DNA of 63,260 nt from Opitutales bacterium (GTDB lineage: Bacteria; Verrucomicrobiota; Verrucomicrobiia; Opitutales; Opitutaceae), in contig JABITN010000129.1 in NCBI GenBank assembly GCA_018700525.1, forward strand, positions 1 to 63,260, read 5' to 3'. The translations under genes and the position numbers were made by a program. A model generated the notes under the pieces. It did not search any database. It saw nothing but the letters and a program-made list of their open reading frames with translations, and was not told the DNA's origin. Positions 37,309 through 46,857 of this stretch are shown one piece after another. The stretch's first letter is position 1. Each line of letters opens with the position of its first letter.

Positions 37309-38070
37309 ATGAGCGCTACACTCGAAATTCAAAACCTTAACGTTAGCATTGGCGACAAGACGATCATTAAGGACTTCAACCTGACGGTTCCTAAAGGCGA
37401 AGTTCATGCGATCATGGGTCCCAATGGAACAGGCAAGAGCACATTGGCAAAAGCCTTGGCCGGCCACCCGGATTACAAAATCAATAGTGGCGACGCGCTA
37501 ATGGACGGCAAGTCCATTCTCGATCTCGCAGTTGACGAGCGCTCGCGTGCCGGTTTGTTCCTCGCTTTCCAGTATCCAATGGAAATTCCAGGGGTATCGA
37601 TCGCCAACTTTATCCGGGCTGCGAAGAAAGCTCGTCTCCCCAAAGGGGAAGAGCTCAATGCTCCCGCCTTTTATAAAGAGCTCTACCAAATGATGGATAT
37701 GCTGAAAATCGACCGCAAATTCACCTCGCGATCGATCAATGACGGCTTCTCGGGCGGAGAAAAGAAACGCTGCGAAATCCTCCAAATGGCGATGCTCAAC
37801 CCGAAGTACGCGATCCTTGACGAAACCGATTCCGGCCTCGACATCGACGCGCTCAAAATCGTTTCCGAAGGAGTCAACTCTCTCAGAGGCGACAATCTAG
37901 GTGCTCTCATCATCACTCACTACCAACGCCTCCTTGACTACATCGTGCCCGACAAAGTACACGTAATGTACGATGGGCACATCGTTAAAAGCGGCGACAA
38001 GAACTTAGCCCTCGAACTTGAGGCGAAGGGATACGATTGGGTAAAAGAGCTCGCAAGCGACGCCGCCTGA
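37309..38070 (+). CDS. sufC: Fe-S cluster assembly ATPase SufC
   Basis: Cytoplasmic ABC-type ATPase of the SufBCD scaffold. Walker [22 protein letters not shown]-loop region typical of SufC, signature [12 protein letters not shown] and Walker [14 protein letters not shown]. 253 residues. Second gene of the operon; the regulator ends 3 bp upstream and sufB starts 24 bp downstream. Confidence 0.96.
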   Translation: MSATLEIQNLNVSIGDKTIIKDFNLTVPKGEVHAIMGPNGTGKSTLAKALAGHPDYKINSGDALMDGKSILDLAVDERSRAGLFLAFQYPMEIPGVSIANFIRAAKKARLPKGEELNAPAFYKELYQMMDMLKIDRKFTSRSINDGFSGGEKKRCEILQMAMLNPKYAILDETDSGLDIDALKIVSEGVNSLRGDNLGALIITHYQRLLDYIVPDKVHVMYDGHIVKSGDKNLALELEAKGYDWVKELASDAA

Positions 38071-38094
38071 GACGTTCAAACCTGTACTAGTTAA

Positions 38095-39504
38095 ATGACG
38101 ACAACCGCCACACAACTCGAAATAGATCGTGAAAGAGGTAACTTCAAGGTCGAAGAATCCCACAAGTACGACGCAGGAATCGGCTTAGACGAGGAAACGA
38201 TCGACTACATTTGTGACGTCAAAGGAGAACCCGATTGGATACGAGAGTTTCGCAAACGCGCCCTTAAGGTCTTCGAAAGCAAACCAATGCCAACTCATTG
38301 GGCCAGCAAAGATCTCGAAAATATCGATTTCGACAAAATCCGCTACTACCTAGCTGGAAACAAGCAAGCGAAGCGAAGCTGGGACGATGTCCCCGACGAA
38401 GTTAAAGCGACATTCGAACGCCTCGGCATTCCGGAAAACGAACGCAAATTCCTGGCGGGCGTCGAAGCACAATTCGACTCGGAAGCAGCGTATTCGAACA
38501 TCAAAGACGCCGTCGCCAAAGACGGAGTCATTTTCATGGGTAGCACGGAAGCGCTCATGGAACATCCTGAAATTTTCAAGAAGTGGTTCGGTAAGGTCAT
38601 CCCTACGGGCGACAATAAGTTCTCGGCGCTCAACAGTGCCGCTTTCTCCGGAGGTTCTTTCATCTACGTTCCTCCGGGCGTAAAAGTCAGCCACCCGCTA
38701 CAAGCCTACTTCCGCATTAACGCGGAAAATTTCGGCCAATTCGAACGGACTCTAATCATAGCCGACGAAGGTTCTGAAGTAACTTACATGGAAGGTTGCA
38801 CCGCTCCAAAATTCGACACAGCCACCTTGCACAGCGCCGTTGTCGAACTCGTTGCGCTGCCCGGCGCCAAAATCGAATACATCACCGTTCAAAACTGGTC
38901 GAGCAATGTGTTCAACCTTGTCACCAAGCGTGCCATAGCCCACGAAAACGCAGTCGTCAAGTGGATCGATTGCAATATCGGGTCCCGGCTCACGATGAAG
39001 TACCCAGGCGTCATTCTCAAAGGTCGTAAAGCTCGCGGCGAAGTCCTCAGCATCGCTCTAGCGAACGACGGCCAACACCAAGACACTGGAGCCAAAATGA
39101 TCCACGCGGCAGACGAAACCACCAGTAACGTGATTTCCAAATCCATCAGCGTTGGCAAAGGGCGCTCGACCTATCGTGGTCAAGTACACATTCCCAAGCA
39201 TTTGAAAGGATGCAAAAACAACACCGAATGTGATGCCCTTTTAATCAACTCCGATTCGCGCACCGACACGTACCCGGCGATTACCGTTCGCGGCGACAAG
39301 AACTACGTGCAGCACGAAGCTTCTGTGAGTAAAGTTTCTGCTGAGCAGATTTTCTACATGCAGCAACGCGGACTCAGTGAAGCCGAGGCCATGAGTTTAA
39401 GCGTCAACGGATTCGTAAATGACCTAACGCGCGAATTCCCAATGGAGTACAGCGTCGAACTGAAACGACTCATCGAAATGGAAATGGAAGGTTCCGTAGG
39501 TTAG
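38095..39504 (+). CDS. sufB: Fe-S cluster assembly scaffold SufB
   Basis: 469-residue scaffold subunit on which [Fe-S] clusters are built. Recognised by [65 protein letters not shown] and the C-terminal [20 protein letters not shown] and [18 protein letters not shown]. Start ATG 38095. Length and order (C-B-D) match the operons of cyanobacteria and PVC bacteria. Confidence 0.96.
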   Translation: MTTTATQLEIDRERGNFKVEESHKYDAGIGLDEETIDYICDVKGEPDWIREFRKRALKVFESKPMPTHWASKDLENIDFDKIRYYLAGNKQAKRSWDDVPDEVKATFERLGIPENERKFLAGVEAQFDSEAAYSNIKDAVAKDGVIFMGSTEALMEHPEIFKKWFGKVIPTGDNKFSALNSAAFSGGSFIYVPPGVKVSHPLQAYFRINAENFGQFERTLIIADEGSEVTYMEGCTAPKFDTATLHSAVVELVALPGAKIEYITVQNWSSNVFNLVTKRAIAHENAVVKWIDCNIGSRLTMKYPGVILKGRKARGEVLSIALANDGQHQDTGAKMIHAADETTSNVISKSISVGKGRSTYRGQVHIPKHLKGCKNNTECDALLINSDSRTDTYPAITVRGDKNYVQHEASVSKVSAEQIFYMQQRGLSEAEAMSLSVNGFVNDLTREFPMEYSVELKRLIEMEMEGSVG

Positions 39505-39550
39505 AAACCTCTACGAAACGACCGAATCAATATTTCAAATACTCTATAAA

Positions 39551-40894
39551 GTGAGTTCCCTAACAGAAGACATTCCTATGGAAGCCGAACAAGGCGCAAA
39601 CGAATCAATCCGATTCGAATTCCAAAACTATATCGATCAACTGAATGCCGACTCCGAATGGTGGAAGGCATTCAAAAGCCAGTCGTTCGAGTCCTACGCA
39701 AACGCTCCCATGCCTGGTCGGAGCGACGAAAATTGGCGTTTCGCGAATCGAAAAGGATTGGGCCTAGACGCATTTGACTTCGGAGCCAAAGCCGTACCTG
39801 CCAACAGCGAATCGTTGATCGCGCAGTCAGACTATACCAGCGCTCAATCTGGAAAAGTCGTATTTGCCGACAACCATACTTTGGAATTCAACCAAGCGTC
39901 CCAAGAACTTCAGGACAAAGGCGTCATCTGGAGCAGCTTGCAAGATGCCCTCGTTAAGCATAGCGATCTACTGAAAGATTATTTCATGAAGCAGGACATC
40001 GATCTCGGTTCCGAGAAGTTCGCTCACCTGCATTCGGCCTTCGTCGCGAACGGAGCGCTTTTGTACATTCCCAAAGGAGTCGAAATCGAAGCACCCTTCT
40101 GCTCTTACAATTGGTCAAGCGTGGAAAATGGAGCCAGCTTCCCGCACATGTTAGTGATCGCCGAGGAATTCTCCAAGGTATCGATCGCGGAAGTGCACCT
40201 ATCGGCTGGAAATCACACCGGACTCTCTTGTGGAGTCACCCATCTTTTCGCCGGAGTCGGAGCGAAAATGGACTACACGCTGATTCAGAATTTCAACGAA
40301 AAGACGTTGGGGTTCCAAATCAACTCGAATATCGCCGGCAAGGACTCCGAAGTTAAGATGAACAGCGTCAATATTGGCTGCCATCACTACCGCTCGGAAA
40401 CTCACGGCCAAATCAAGGGATCAGGAGCTCACGTCGACATGCGCTCGTTAGCCTTAGTGGACGCCGATCAGGAAATCGACCAACGCACTTTGCAAACCCA
40501 CTCCGCACCTAACACGACTTCCAACCTGCTTTTCAAGAATGCGCTTACGCAGGACGCCAAGACCATCTTCTCAGGCCTAATAAGAGTCGACGAATGTGCC
40601 CAGCAAACGGATGCCTATCAAACGAACCGCAATCTGCTGCTGAGCAATACTGCAGAAGCCAACTCCCTTCCCGGATTGGAAATCGAAGCAAACGACGTCA
40701 AATGCAGCCACGGAGCGACCACAAGCGAAATTCAAGACGATGAGATTTTTTACATGCTGGCTCGTGGTATTCCCCAGGAAGCCGCTCAGGAATTAATCGT
40801 CTACGGTTTCTTCGAGGAAATCCTCGACTGCATCCAGGACGAGAAACTCGCTGAAACCGCACGCGAAATCATCCGCGAAAAATTCAAGGCTTAG
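39551..40894 (+). CDS. sufD: Fe-S cluster assembly protein SufD
   Basis: 447 residues from GTG 39551 (ATG at 39581 is an alternative). Paralogue of SufB and partner in SufBC2D, needed for iron entry. Features: NAPMPGRSDENWRFANRKGL near the N-terminus, GALLYIPKGVEIEAPF, and the C-terminal DVKCSHGATTSEIQDDEIFYMLARGI with the conserved Cys-Ser-His, then AAQELIVYGFFEEI. Lies between sufB (46 bp) and sufT (35 bp). Confidence 0.94.
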   Translation: MSSLTEDIPMEAEQGANESIRFEFQNYIDQLNADSEWWKAFKSQSFESYANAPMPGRSDENWRFANRKGLGLDAFDFGAKAVPANSESLIAQSDYTSAQSGKVVFADNHTLEFNQASQELQDKGVIWSSLQDALVKHSDLLKDYFMKQDIDLGSEKFAHLHSAFVANGALLYIPKGVEIEAPFCSYNWSSVENGASFPHMLVIAEEFSKVSIAEVHLSAGNHTGLSCGVTHLFAGVGAKMDYTLIQNFNEKTLGFQINSNIAGKDSEVKMNSVNIGCHHYRSETHGQIKGSGAHVDMRSLALVDADQEIDQRTLQTHSAPNTTSNLLFKNALTQDAKTIFSGLIRVDECAQQTDAYQTNRNLLLSNTAEANSLPGLEIEANDVKCSHGATTSEIQDDEIFYMLARGIPQEAAQELIVYGFFEEILDCIQDEKLAETAREIIREKFKA

Positions 40895-40929
40895 ATAGGC
40901 CATGCCGCCAGAACCTACCCTTTCATCAA

Positions 40930-41508
40930 ATGTCTGAAGAGTCACAAGAACGCAGCCTCACGCGAGAAGTCCAGGCCGTCCAAATCCCAAGCGGCGACGC
41001 CATTGAACTTCCAGCGCTAACAAAAGTAAACATTACCCAGCAACTCGGGGGTAGTTACACTGTAATGACGCCCTACGGACTCGCTCGAATCGATGGCAGC
41101 GATGCCGATGCGCTGGGAGCTGATTTAGCAGCAGAACAAAACGCTTTCGCAGAAAAAGCAACTGAAGCCAAAGCTACTCTCCCAACTGGTGAAGAACCGG
41201 ACGAAGAAGCCATTTGGCAGCAACTTAAGAACGTTTACGACCCGGAAATCCCGGTCAATATCGTCGATCTAGGACTCGTCTACTCGCTATCCGTCGATCC
41301 AGGCGAAAATGGCGGCCATCGCGTTAATGTTCAAATGACGCTCACGGCCCCTGGCTGTGGCATGGGCCCAGCGATCGCCGAAGATGCTAAAAGCAAAGTA
41401 GTCCTCGTACCAGGTGTCGACGAAGCCGAAGTCAATCTCACCTGGGAACCGGCCTGGGATCAGAGTATGATCAGCGAAGAAGGCCGCATGATCCTCGGAC
41501 TTGTTTAA
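40930..41508 (+). CDS. sufT: SufT-type Fe-S assembly factor (MIP18/DUF59 domain)
   Basis: 192 residues. An N-terminal extension of about 90 residues with VNITQQLGGSYTVMTPYGLARI, typical of SufT, precedes a MIP18/DUF59 domain with NVYDPEIPVNIVDLGLVYSL and TLTAPGCGMGPAIAEDAK carrying the conserved Cys. Helps mature Fe-S proteins under high demand. Last gene of the operon; a GNRA-loop hairpin follows. No cysteine desulfurase (sufS) or sufE/sufU gene is in the cluster or in the window. Confidence 0.92.
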   Translation: MSEESQERSLTREVQAVQIPSGDAIELPALTKVNITQQLGGSYTVMTPYGLARIDGSDADALGADLAAEQNAFAEKATEAKATLPTGEEPDEEAIWQQLKNVYDPEIPVNIVDLGLVYSLSVDPGENGGHRVNVQMTLTAPGCGMGPAIAEDAKSKVVLVPGVDEAEVNLTWEPAWDQSMISEEGRMILGLV

Positions 41509-41522
41509 TCAATTGATTTCGT

Positions 41523-41540
41523 CCTTTGAGAAATCAAAGG
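41523..41540 (+). terminator. Likely terminator of the suf operon
   Basis: Perfect stem CCTTTGA / TCAAAGG with a GAAA tetraloop, 15 bp after the sufT stop, followed by the short T-rich tail TTTATCAATTT. The stem is AT-rich and the U-run is interrupted, so termination may be partial and clpP could receive read-through. Confidence 0.55.
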
Positions 41541-41654
41541 TTTATCAATTTCGTGTATATTGCAGAGATTCGCTCTCGCTCGCAAATTTCACATTGAATT
41601 TCTAGCCAATCCGTACTTGCTAGCTTCAGCGTCAAATATACCTTTCCAATTTTT

Positions 41655-42233
41655 ATGCCCGACCAAGACGAAAAGCCAACAGATTCTCCCGTAGTATCTA
41701 TGCTCCAAAAGAAGTTCCTCAAGGAACGTAAAATCTTCCTCTGGGGAGAGGTTTCCGATGAATCCGCAAAGGACATCACGGAAAAGCTTCTCTTTTTAGA
41801 AGCAGATGCTCCCGGAAAAGACATCACTTTCTACATCAATACGCCCGGCGGATCCATCACCGCAGGTATGGCCATCTACGATACGATCAAATTGATCTCT
41901 TCCGAGGTTTCCGTGGTAGTTACGGGAATGGCCGCTTCCATGGGATCGATTCTCCTTTCCGCTCCAAGTAAAGGCAATCGCTACCTGTATCCGCATTCAT
42001 ACGTCATGATCCATCAGCCGCTTATCGCTGGCCAACTCCGGGGGCCCGCAGTGGACATCCACATCCACGCCCAATATCTCGAACAATTGCGAGCTCGCCT
42101 CAATCTCATCTTGGCGAACGCATCCGGACAACCTCTGGAACAAATCGAGAAGGACACCGATCGCGACTTCTACATGACGGCCGAGGAAGCCATCGCATAC
42201 GGACTCGCCGACAAGATCGTTCAATCCATCTAG
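41655..42233 (+). CDS. clpP: ATP-dependent Clp protease proteolytic subunit
   Basis: 192-residue serine peptidase forming the ClpP barrel, used with ClpX or ClpA/C unfoldases. Catalytic Ser95 in GMAASMGS, His120 in VMIHQP and Asp171 in DTDRDFYMTAEEA. ITFYINTPGGSITAGMAIYD is the handle region. The N-terminus before VVSMLQKKFLKERKIFLWG is about 13 residues. No clpX or tig is adjacent, unlike the common tig-clpP-clpX order. Ends at a strong terminator. Confidence 0.96.
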   Translation: MPDQDEKPTDSPVVSMLQKKFLKERKIFLWGEVSDESAKDITEKLLFLEADAPGKDITFYINTPGGSITAGMAIYDTIKLISSEVSVVVTGMAASMGSILLSAPSKGNRYLYPHSYVMIHQPLIAGQLRGPAVDIHIHAQYLEQLRARLNLILANASGQPLEQIEKDTDRDFYMTAEEAIAYGLADKIVQSI

Positions 42234-42261
42234 TCGCATCTTTAGAACCCACGTCGAAGAG

Positions 42262-42312
42262 CCTATTTGCTATCGATTCCCAAATAGGATCGATAGCAAA
42301 TAGGTTTTTTTT
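42262..42312 (+). terminator. Strong intrinsic terminator of clpP
   Basis: Perfect 16-bp stem CCTATTTGCTATCGAT / ATCGATAGCAAATAGG (42262-42277, 42289-42304) with an 11-nt loop and a run of eight T (42305-42312). The T-run touches the stop codon of convergent fluC (42311-42313). Confidence 0.95.
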
Positions 42313-42697
42313 AGCGAAACAGTACTTGCCCAAGCTTGAAGCCTACAAATACGAATACCAGGCAACAAAGGACGCTCGCGACTGCATTGATCGCCGCCAA
42401 CCCCCAGCTTCCGCTTTGCATCAGTCTGAGTGTTTGAAGGCTAAACGTAGAGAATGTCGTAAACCCTCCCATCAAGCCAACGCTGAGAAAAAGCGGAAGC
42501 GTCGTATCCCCACCCCAAGAGAATCGTTCGAATCCTGGAGTCATAAACCCAATTGCGAACGAACCAGCGACATTGACCAATAAAATCGCCAACGGAAAAT
42601 CAACTTCCATTTTCCGGTTAACCCAAACCACGGAAATATAGCGTAAGCTCCCTCCAACAAAACCTCCCAAGCCTACGACAAGAGCGGCCTTGATCAT
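42311..42697 (-). CDS. crcB: Fluoride exporter CrcB/FluC
   Basis: 128-residue four-helix fluoride channel that acts as a dual-topology dimer. Signatures: VGLGGFVGGSLRY, LLVNVAGSFAIGF (the conserved Asn of the pore) and GLMGGFTTFSTFSLQ with the Phe-box and Thr/Ser track. Overlaps the amidase gene upstream by 4 bp. No fluoride riboswitch precedes it because the gene follows directly on the amidase gene. Confidence 0.93.
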   Translation of the reverse strand: MIKAALVVGLGGFVGGSLRYISVVWVNRKMEVDFPLAILLVNVAGSFAIGFMTPGFERFSWGGDTTLPLFLSVGLMGGFTTFSTFSLQTLRLMQSGSWGLAAINAVASVLCCLVFVFVGFKLGQVLFR

Positions 42698-43806
42698 GAA
42701 CTCTTGTCTCCTCTACGAGGTTTCGCGAAATCATCCAAGGATCTCGCCAACGATTCCGCCAGTTTTTGACGGTAGACAGGCGTATTTAAGAGAAGCGCTT
42801 CCTTACTGTGCGAAACGAAGCCGCATTCAACCAGAATACCGGGACATTCCAATCCTTTGAGTACCTTGAATCGAGCGCGTTTGAATCCTCGATCCACTCG
42901 TTGTAAATCCTCGATCAATCCCTTATGAGTGCGAAATCCCAATTCGAAGTTAAGCGAATCGAAAGCATTTCCGGGCCAGACCTGAGCATCGCCACCAGTA
43001 TTAAGATCGTTCGTCGAAAGCGCGCCAATCGAAGTTAAGATGTAGGTTTCCAAACCCATTGCTTCCGAATTCAGCGCAGCATTGAAATGCACGCTTACGA
43101 AAACTCCCGCATTGGAATGATTCGCAATCCTCGACCGCTCCTCCAGCGGCACTAATCGATCGTCATAACGCGTCAAAACGACTTTGTATCCAAGATCTTT
43201 AAGCAAAGTCTGTAAACGTAGCGACACATCCAAATTCAAATCTTTTTCCAGTAATCCCAACGAATCGTTGACCGCCCCTTTCTCAGAGCCGCCATGACCC
43301 GGATCGATAACGATCACTCCCGAACGCAGCGACCCCACAACTGGTGCCATGGCAGGAATCAGCGTATTTTCAAAATCCGAATCGCTAAGCCCGAAAAATC
43401 CTTTTCGGCGGCTAAACGGTTCACTTAAAAACAAAACCGTCTCATCCAACTCCGCCTTGCGGCTTTTGTCAGTCAAGTTCAAGACACGGTCACCCCGTAT
43501 CACTTGCCAGCGCTCCTCGTCCACTCGCTTAGCAACTGCCCCGACAAGCTTAGCCTGTTTAGCGATCGCACCAAGTAAAGGAGGCTCTGGTTTCGGCTCC
43601 ACCGCCGGCACTTTCGGCTTAGCCTCAACCACACGAGCGGGCAGGACAATCCGTTCCGATTCTAGATTTGTTCCTAATTCCACACCCTTTTCCGAATCCA
43701 TAGGCGGATCCGAAGGCGTTTGGCACGAGGATAAAAGGACAGTCCAAGACGCCACGATAAGCAAACGCGTACGTTTGCTAAAGGACGTCTCAAATATCCG
43801 TACCAC
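42694..43806 (-). CDS. N-acetylmuramoyl-L-alanine amidase (Amidase_3), lipoprotein
   Basis: 370 residues. N-terminal lipobox LLSSC (Cys28) predicts an envelope lipoprotein. A Pro/Lys/Glu linker follows, then the zinc amidase domain: VIVIDPGHGGSEKGA, Glu in LLEKDLN, His in VFVSVHFNA and Glu in GILVECGFVS. Cleaves the stem peptide from MurNAc in peptidoglycan, typically for daughter-cell separation. Residues 105-160 (VIRGDRVLNL-like) are not an AMIN domain I can recognise. Between infC (29 bp upstream) and crcB (4-bp overlap). Confidence 0.9.
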   Translation of the reverse strand: MVRIFETSFSKRTRLLIVASWTVLLSSCQTPSDPPMDSEKGVELGTNLESERIVLPARVVEAKPKVPAVEPKPEPPLLGAIAKQAKLVGAVAKRVDEERWQVIRGDRVLNLTDKSRKAELDETVLFLSEPFSRRKGFFGLSDSDFENTLIPAMAPVVGSLRSGVIVIDPGHGGSEKGAVNDSLGLLEKDLNLDVSLRLQTLLKDLGYKVVLTRYDDRLVPLEERSRIANHSNAGVFVSVHFNAALNSEAMGLETYILTSIGALSTNDLNTGGDAQVWPGNAFDSLNFELGFRTHKGLIEDLQRVDRGFKRARFKVLKGLECPGILVECGFVSHSKEALLLNTPVYRQKLAESLARSLDDFAKPRRGDKSS

Positions 43807-43835
43807 GTCTTTTAAAGATTCGAGTCCGCAGAGGT

Positions 43836-44498
43836 TTACTCGGATTCCGATTCCTCTTCGTCGTCATCTTCAACTTCCACATCGTCGTCCAGTTCTTCTG
43901 GCTCTTCTTCATCGGAAGCATGATTACTGTATTTCGGCTTGCGTTTATTCGCAGGTAATGGCGAAAGCATTACATTAATGTTACGTCCAACCAACCTCGG
44001 AGTGTTGTCTGCCGTAGCCATGTGATCGAGATCCTTGATCGCTCGACCAATCGTATCGTATCCAATTTCCGTGTGAGCCATTTCACGGCCACGAAATGAA
44101 AGCGTCAATTTAACCTTATTACCCTTGTCGAGGAATTGTTCCGCTCGACGCAATTTGGTCATGAAATCGTGGACATCGACGCGGGGACGGAATTTGACTT
44201 CCTTCGTCTTGCTCGAGCTGCCTTTGCTGTCCTTGGCCTTTTTCTGCTGCTCATAGACGTATTTGCCGAAATCCATGATTCGACAAACCGGCGGCCTAGC
44301 ATTGCCAGCAACCTCTACCAAATCCAGACCTCCTTCTTGAGCAATTGCCAGAGCTTCTTTCGTATCCATCAGTCCCACCTGATTACCGTCGGGTCCAACA
44401 ACTCGGATCTTTGGAACGCGAATTCGATGATTGCGTCGTATGCTTGCGAATGGATCGGGCTTTCTAGGCGGTCTCCGTTTACCTCGTGGTCTTGGCAT
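43836..44498 (-). CDS. infC: Translation initiation factor IF-3 with acidic C-terminal tail
   Basis: 220 residues; the standard IF-3 fold needs about 180. The N-terminus is basic (PRPRGKRRPPRKP), then N-domain RRNHRIRVPKIRVVGPDGNQ, linker KKAKDSKGSSSKTKEVKFRP and C-domain KVKLTLSFRGREMAH. The last 30 residues are mostly Asp, Glu and Ser. The start is a plain ATG, not the autoregulated AUU of E. coli. rpmI and rplT, normally next to infC, are absent; the amidase gene follows instead. Confidence 0.95.
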   Translation of the reverse strand: MPRPRGKRRPPRKPDPFASIRRNHRIRVPKIRVVGPDGNQVGLMDTKEALAIAQEGGLDLVEVAGNARPPVCRIMDFGKYVYEQQKKAKDSKGSSSKTKEVKFRPRVDVHDFMTKLRRAEQFLDKGNKVKLTLSFRGREMAHTEIGYDTIGRAIKDLDHMATADNTPRLVGRNINVMLSPLPANKRKPKYSNHASDEEEPEELDDDVEVEDDDEEESESE

Positions 44499-44639
44499 TA
44501 ATTCAGTTTATAATTCCGTTAACTAGATACTATATTCCGAAGCTTATCTTTCAAAAATACGGCCATATCAACTCTTTTCATGGGGTAGATGCAAAAGTTC
44601 CCGTTACGAACCAAAGGGAATTCGATTACCGTATTAATA

Positions 44640-45017
44640 TCAGACGCTGAAACTCTCGCCGCACGAACAGCTAGAAGTAGCGTTTGGGTTGCTAAATTTG
44701 AAGCCGCCGGATATCAAAGCCTTCGAATAATCAAGCTGCGTGCCCTTTAAATACAGAGCGCTCTTGCTATCGACGATTACGTTCGCATCGCCAAAACGGA
44801 CTAGAATATCGCCTTTTCGAGCATCTGAGACAAATTTCATTTTATAAGAGAGTCCATTACAGCCGCCTCCAGATATTCCAACTCGAAGAAAAGAACTGCC
44901 AATCTCTCGTTCCATTAGAGACGACACCTTACTAGTAGCCGAACCAGTCAATTTAATCAACCGTTCGTCGCCCTGTCGCACCCCCTCGGGTAACTCGTTT
45001 TCCAACACAACCGTCAC
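44640..45017 (-). CDS. A-type Fe-S carrier (IscA/ErpA/HesB family)
   Basis: 125-residue Fe-S carrier. The three cluster ligands are present in GGGCNGLSYKM and the C-terminal SSCSCGESF. A 20-residue N-terminal extension precedes ERLIKLTGSATSKV. Delivers clusters made by SUF to targets such as IspG/IspH or, with the pdxA neighbour only a coincidence of order, others. Lies 88 bp after pdxA on the same strand. Confidence 0.92.
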   Translation of the reverse strand: MTVVLENELPEGVRQGDERLIKLTGSATSKVSSLMEREIGSSFLRVGISGGGCNGLSYKMKFVSDARKGDILVRFGDANVIVDSKSALYLKGTQLDYSKALISGGFKFSNPNATSSCSCGESFSV

Positions 45018-45105
45018 TTCGCCGTAATATCCCTATGATTTTTGCGGAATCAAGCTAATCCGCGTCTTTTCAGGAAGCTACACCTCTATCGGTTCAACCA
45101 CTACA

Positions 45106-46044
45106 CTAAACGACTGCCGAACGCTCAGAGAGTTGAATTGCCAATCGTATCGCCCGAATAAAGCTCTGATGCGACGCTGTGCCCGTACCCGCGATGTCGT
45201 ACCCCGTTCCGTGGTCAGGACTGGTCCGCGTGTACCTGAGCCCGAGAGTTACATTCACCGCCTTGTCGAATTCAACCGCTTTTAGCGGAGCCAAGCCTTG
45301 ATCATGATATAGAGCCACGACCACATCGAACTCCCCCTTCAGCGCCCTGTGGAAAAGCGTATCTCCTGGCTGACAGTCACTCAATCCTGGAATCGACTCC
45401 CGCAACCGAGCAATCAATGGATTGAAAATCGCAATTTCTTCACTTCCAAGCAGACCCTCTTCACCTGCATGCGGATTCAAGCCGCAAACGCCGATTCGTG
45501 GATTCCTGCAACCTAATCTTGTCACTAGATCATTAGCCCGATCTATCGCCATCGTCAGACAAGACGCCGTCAAATGATACGCAACCATCGGCAATGGAAT
45601 ATGCCAGGTAGCCAGTACCACTTTCAACTTTTCTCCAACAAATGCCATCGTTGGAGCTCCGCCCCATCGACTAGCGAAAAACTCGGTTTGTCCCGGATGC
45701 GAAAAACCGACCTCCGCACAACGAGATTTCGATATAGGACCCGTCGCCACTCCATCGAATTCCCCAAGAACGCATCCGTGCGCGGCTCGCTCCATAGCTT
45801 CAAGAGCAATTTTAGCGCTCTCCCCCGTTGGCTTACCTACTTTGCAATTCACACTTGGCAGACCCACCACGATTGGCTCGACCGGAAAGCGGCACGCCCT
45901 AACCGCCTCTTTCAACCAATACTGAGGGCCGATCAACGACAAATGCACCTCGTCTTCCTGCATCTCCGACAAGCATTTGACAATCAATTCCGGACCTAAT
46001 CCGGCAGGGTCCCCGCAAGTGATCGCTATTCTGGGCTTAAGCAT
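45106..46044 (-). CDS. pdxA: 4-hydroxythreonine-4-phosphate dehydrogenase
   Basis: 312 residues; oxidises 4-phosphohydroxy-threonine in the DXP-dependent route to pyridoxal phosphate. Signatures: ITCGDPAGLGPELIVK at the N-terminus, GLNPHAGEEGLLGSEE and ALYHDQGLAPLKAVEF with metal-ligand histidines, then YTRTSPDHGTGYDIAG. Three bases separate it from lpxA, so cotranscription is likely. Confidence 0.95.
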   Translation of the reverse strand: MLKPRIAITCGDPAGLGPELIVKCLSEMQEDEVHLSLIGPQYWLKEAVRACRFPVEPIVVGLPSVNCKVGKPTGESAKIALEAMERAAHGCVLGEFDGVATGPISKSRCAEVGFSHPGQTEFFASRWGGAPTMAFVGEKLKVVLATWHIPLPMVAYHLTASCLTMAIDRANDLVTRLGCRNPRIGVCGLNPHAGEEGLLGSEEIAIFNPLIARLRESIPGLSDCQPGDTLFHRALKGEFDVVVALYHDQGLAPLKAVEFDKAVNVTLGLRYTRTSPDHGTGYDIAGTGTASHQSFIRAIRLAIQLSERSAVV

Positions 46045-46047
46045 AAT

Positions 46048-46857
46048 CTACTCGAGTTCCCTTCCTCGTTTCCTCTGATGGGCGAAACCTCGAGAGCCTT
46101 CGGCAAAAAAGCCTAAAAATGTTCTACACTCTTCTATCTTCCCGAATTCCGAATTTAACAACTCTGCTGCGAACTTCCTTAAATTCACCCTCGAGGAATA
46201 AAGCGAGGTGTAACACTCCTTCAGCGCCTTAATCGCTTCCCTCGAATGCCCTCGTCGGCGCAAACCGACAAGATTCAATCCAAAGAGATTGTTCCGCTCC
46301 GCCAACATTGTATATGGCGGGACATCCACTGTCGCCGTCGAATCGCCACCGAACATCACTCCAGTGCCGATACGACAAAATTGATGAACCCCCGAGGCTC
46401 CCCCTAGGAACGCATCATTTCCAACGCTAACGAAACCGGCCAGCAAACTATTGTTACCAATCACCACTCTATCGCCAACGGCGCAATCATGCCCAAGATG
46501 CGTCACCGCCATCAAAAAACACTCCTTGCCCACAGATGTAGCGAAACCTTCCCGCGTCGCTCTATTAAGTGTGGAGCCTTCTCGAACAACGCTTCGGTCG
46601 CCAATTTTCACATACGTTTTCAAATTTGCTTCAAAGCTCAAATCCTGAGGCAAGCCAGCGATAACGCAAAAGCTTTCAACCGTCACCGATCGACCAATAC
46701 GCGTACCAGACTTCAAAACTGCGTGTGCCGAGATTTTCGAACCCTCCCCTATCGCGACGTCAGCCTCGACGATCGCAAAAGGCCCTATTTCGACATCGTT
46801 GCCGATATTCGCTTCGGATGATACAATTGCCGTTTGATGAATCATCGCCTTATCCAA
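46048..46857 (-). CDS. lpxA: UDP-N-acetylglucosamine O-acyltransferase
   Basis: First step of lipid A synthesis. 269 residues folding as a left-handed beta helix of hexapeptide repeats (IHQTAIVSSEANIGNDVEIG and following). Catalytic His in AVTHLGHDCAVGDR, and GGASGVHQFCRIG substrate contact. C-terminal helical part AIKALKECYTSLYSSR. Its presence shows LPS-type outer membrane. Overlaps the upstream unrecognised gene by 8 bp and is followed by pdxA. Confidence 0.95.
   Translation of the reverse strand: MDKAMIHQTAIVSSEANIGNDVEIGPFAIVEADVAIGEGSKISAHAVLKSGTRIGRSVTVESFCVIAGLPQDLSFEANLKTYVKIGDRSVVREGSTLNRATREGFATSVGKECFLMAVTHLGHDCAVGDRVVIGNNSLLAGFVSVGNDAFLGGASGVHQFCRIGTGVMFGGDSTATVDVPPYTMLAERNNLFGLNLVGLRRRGHSREAIKALKECYTSLYSSRVNLRKFAAELLNSEFGKIEECRTFLGFFAEGSRGFAHQRKRGRELE

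Noticed and set aside
42311-42720. Fluoride riboswitch for fluC
   Set aside because: fluC overlaps the amidase gene directly, leaving no leader for one.
45040-45065. Terminator after pdxA (GCGGA/TCCGC)
   Set aside because: The loop is 11 nt with a 5-bp stem and there is no U-run on the minus strand.
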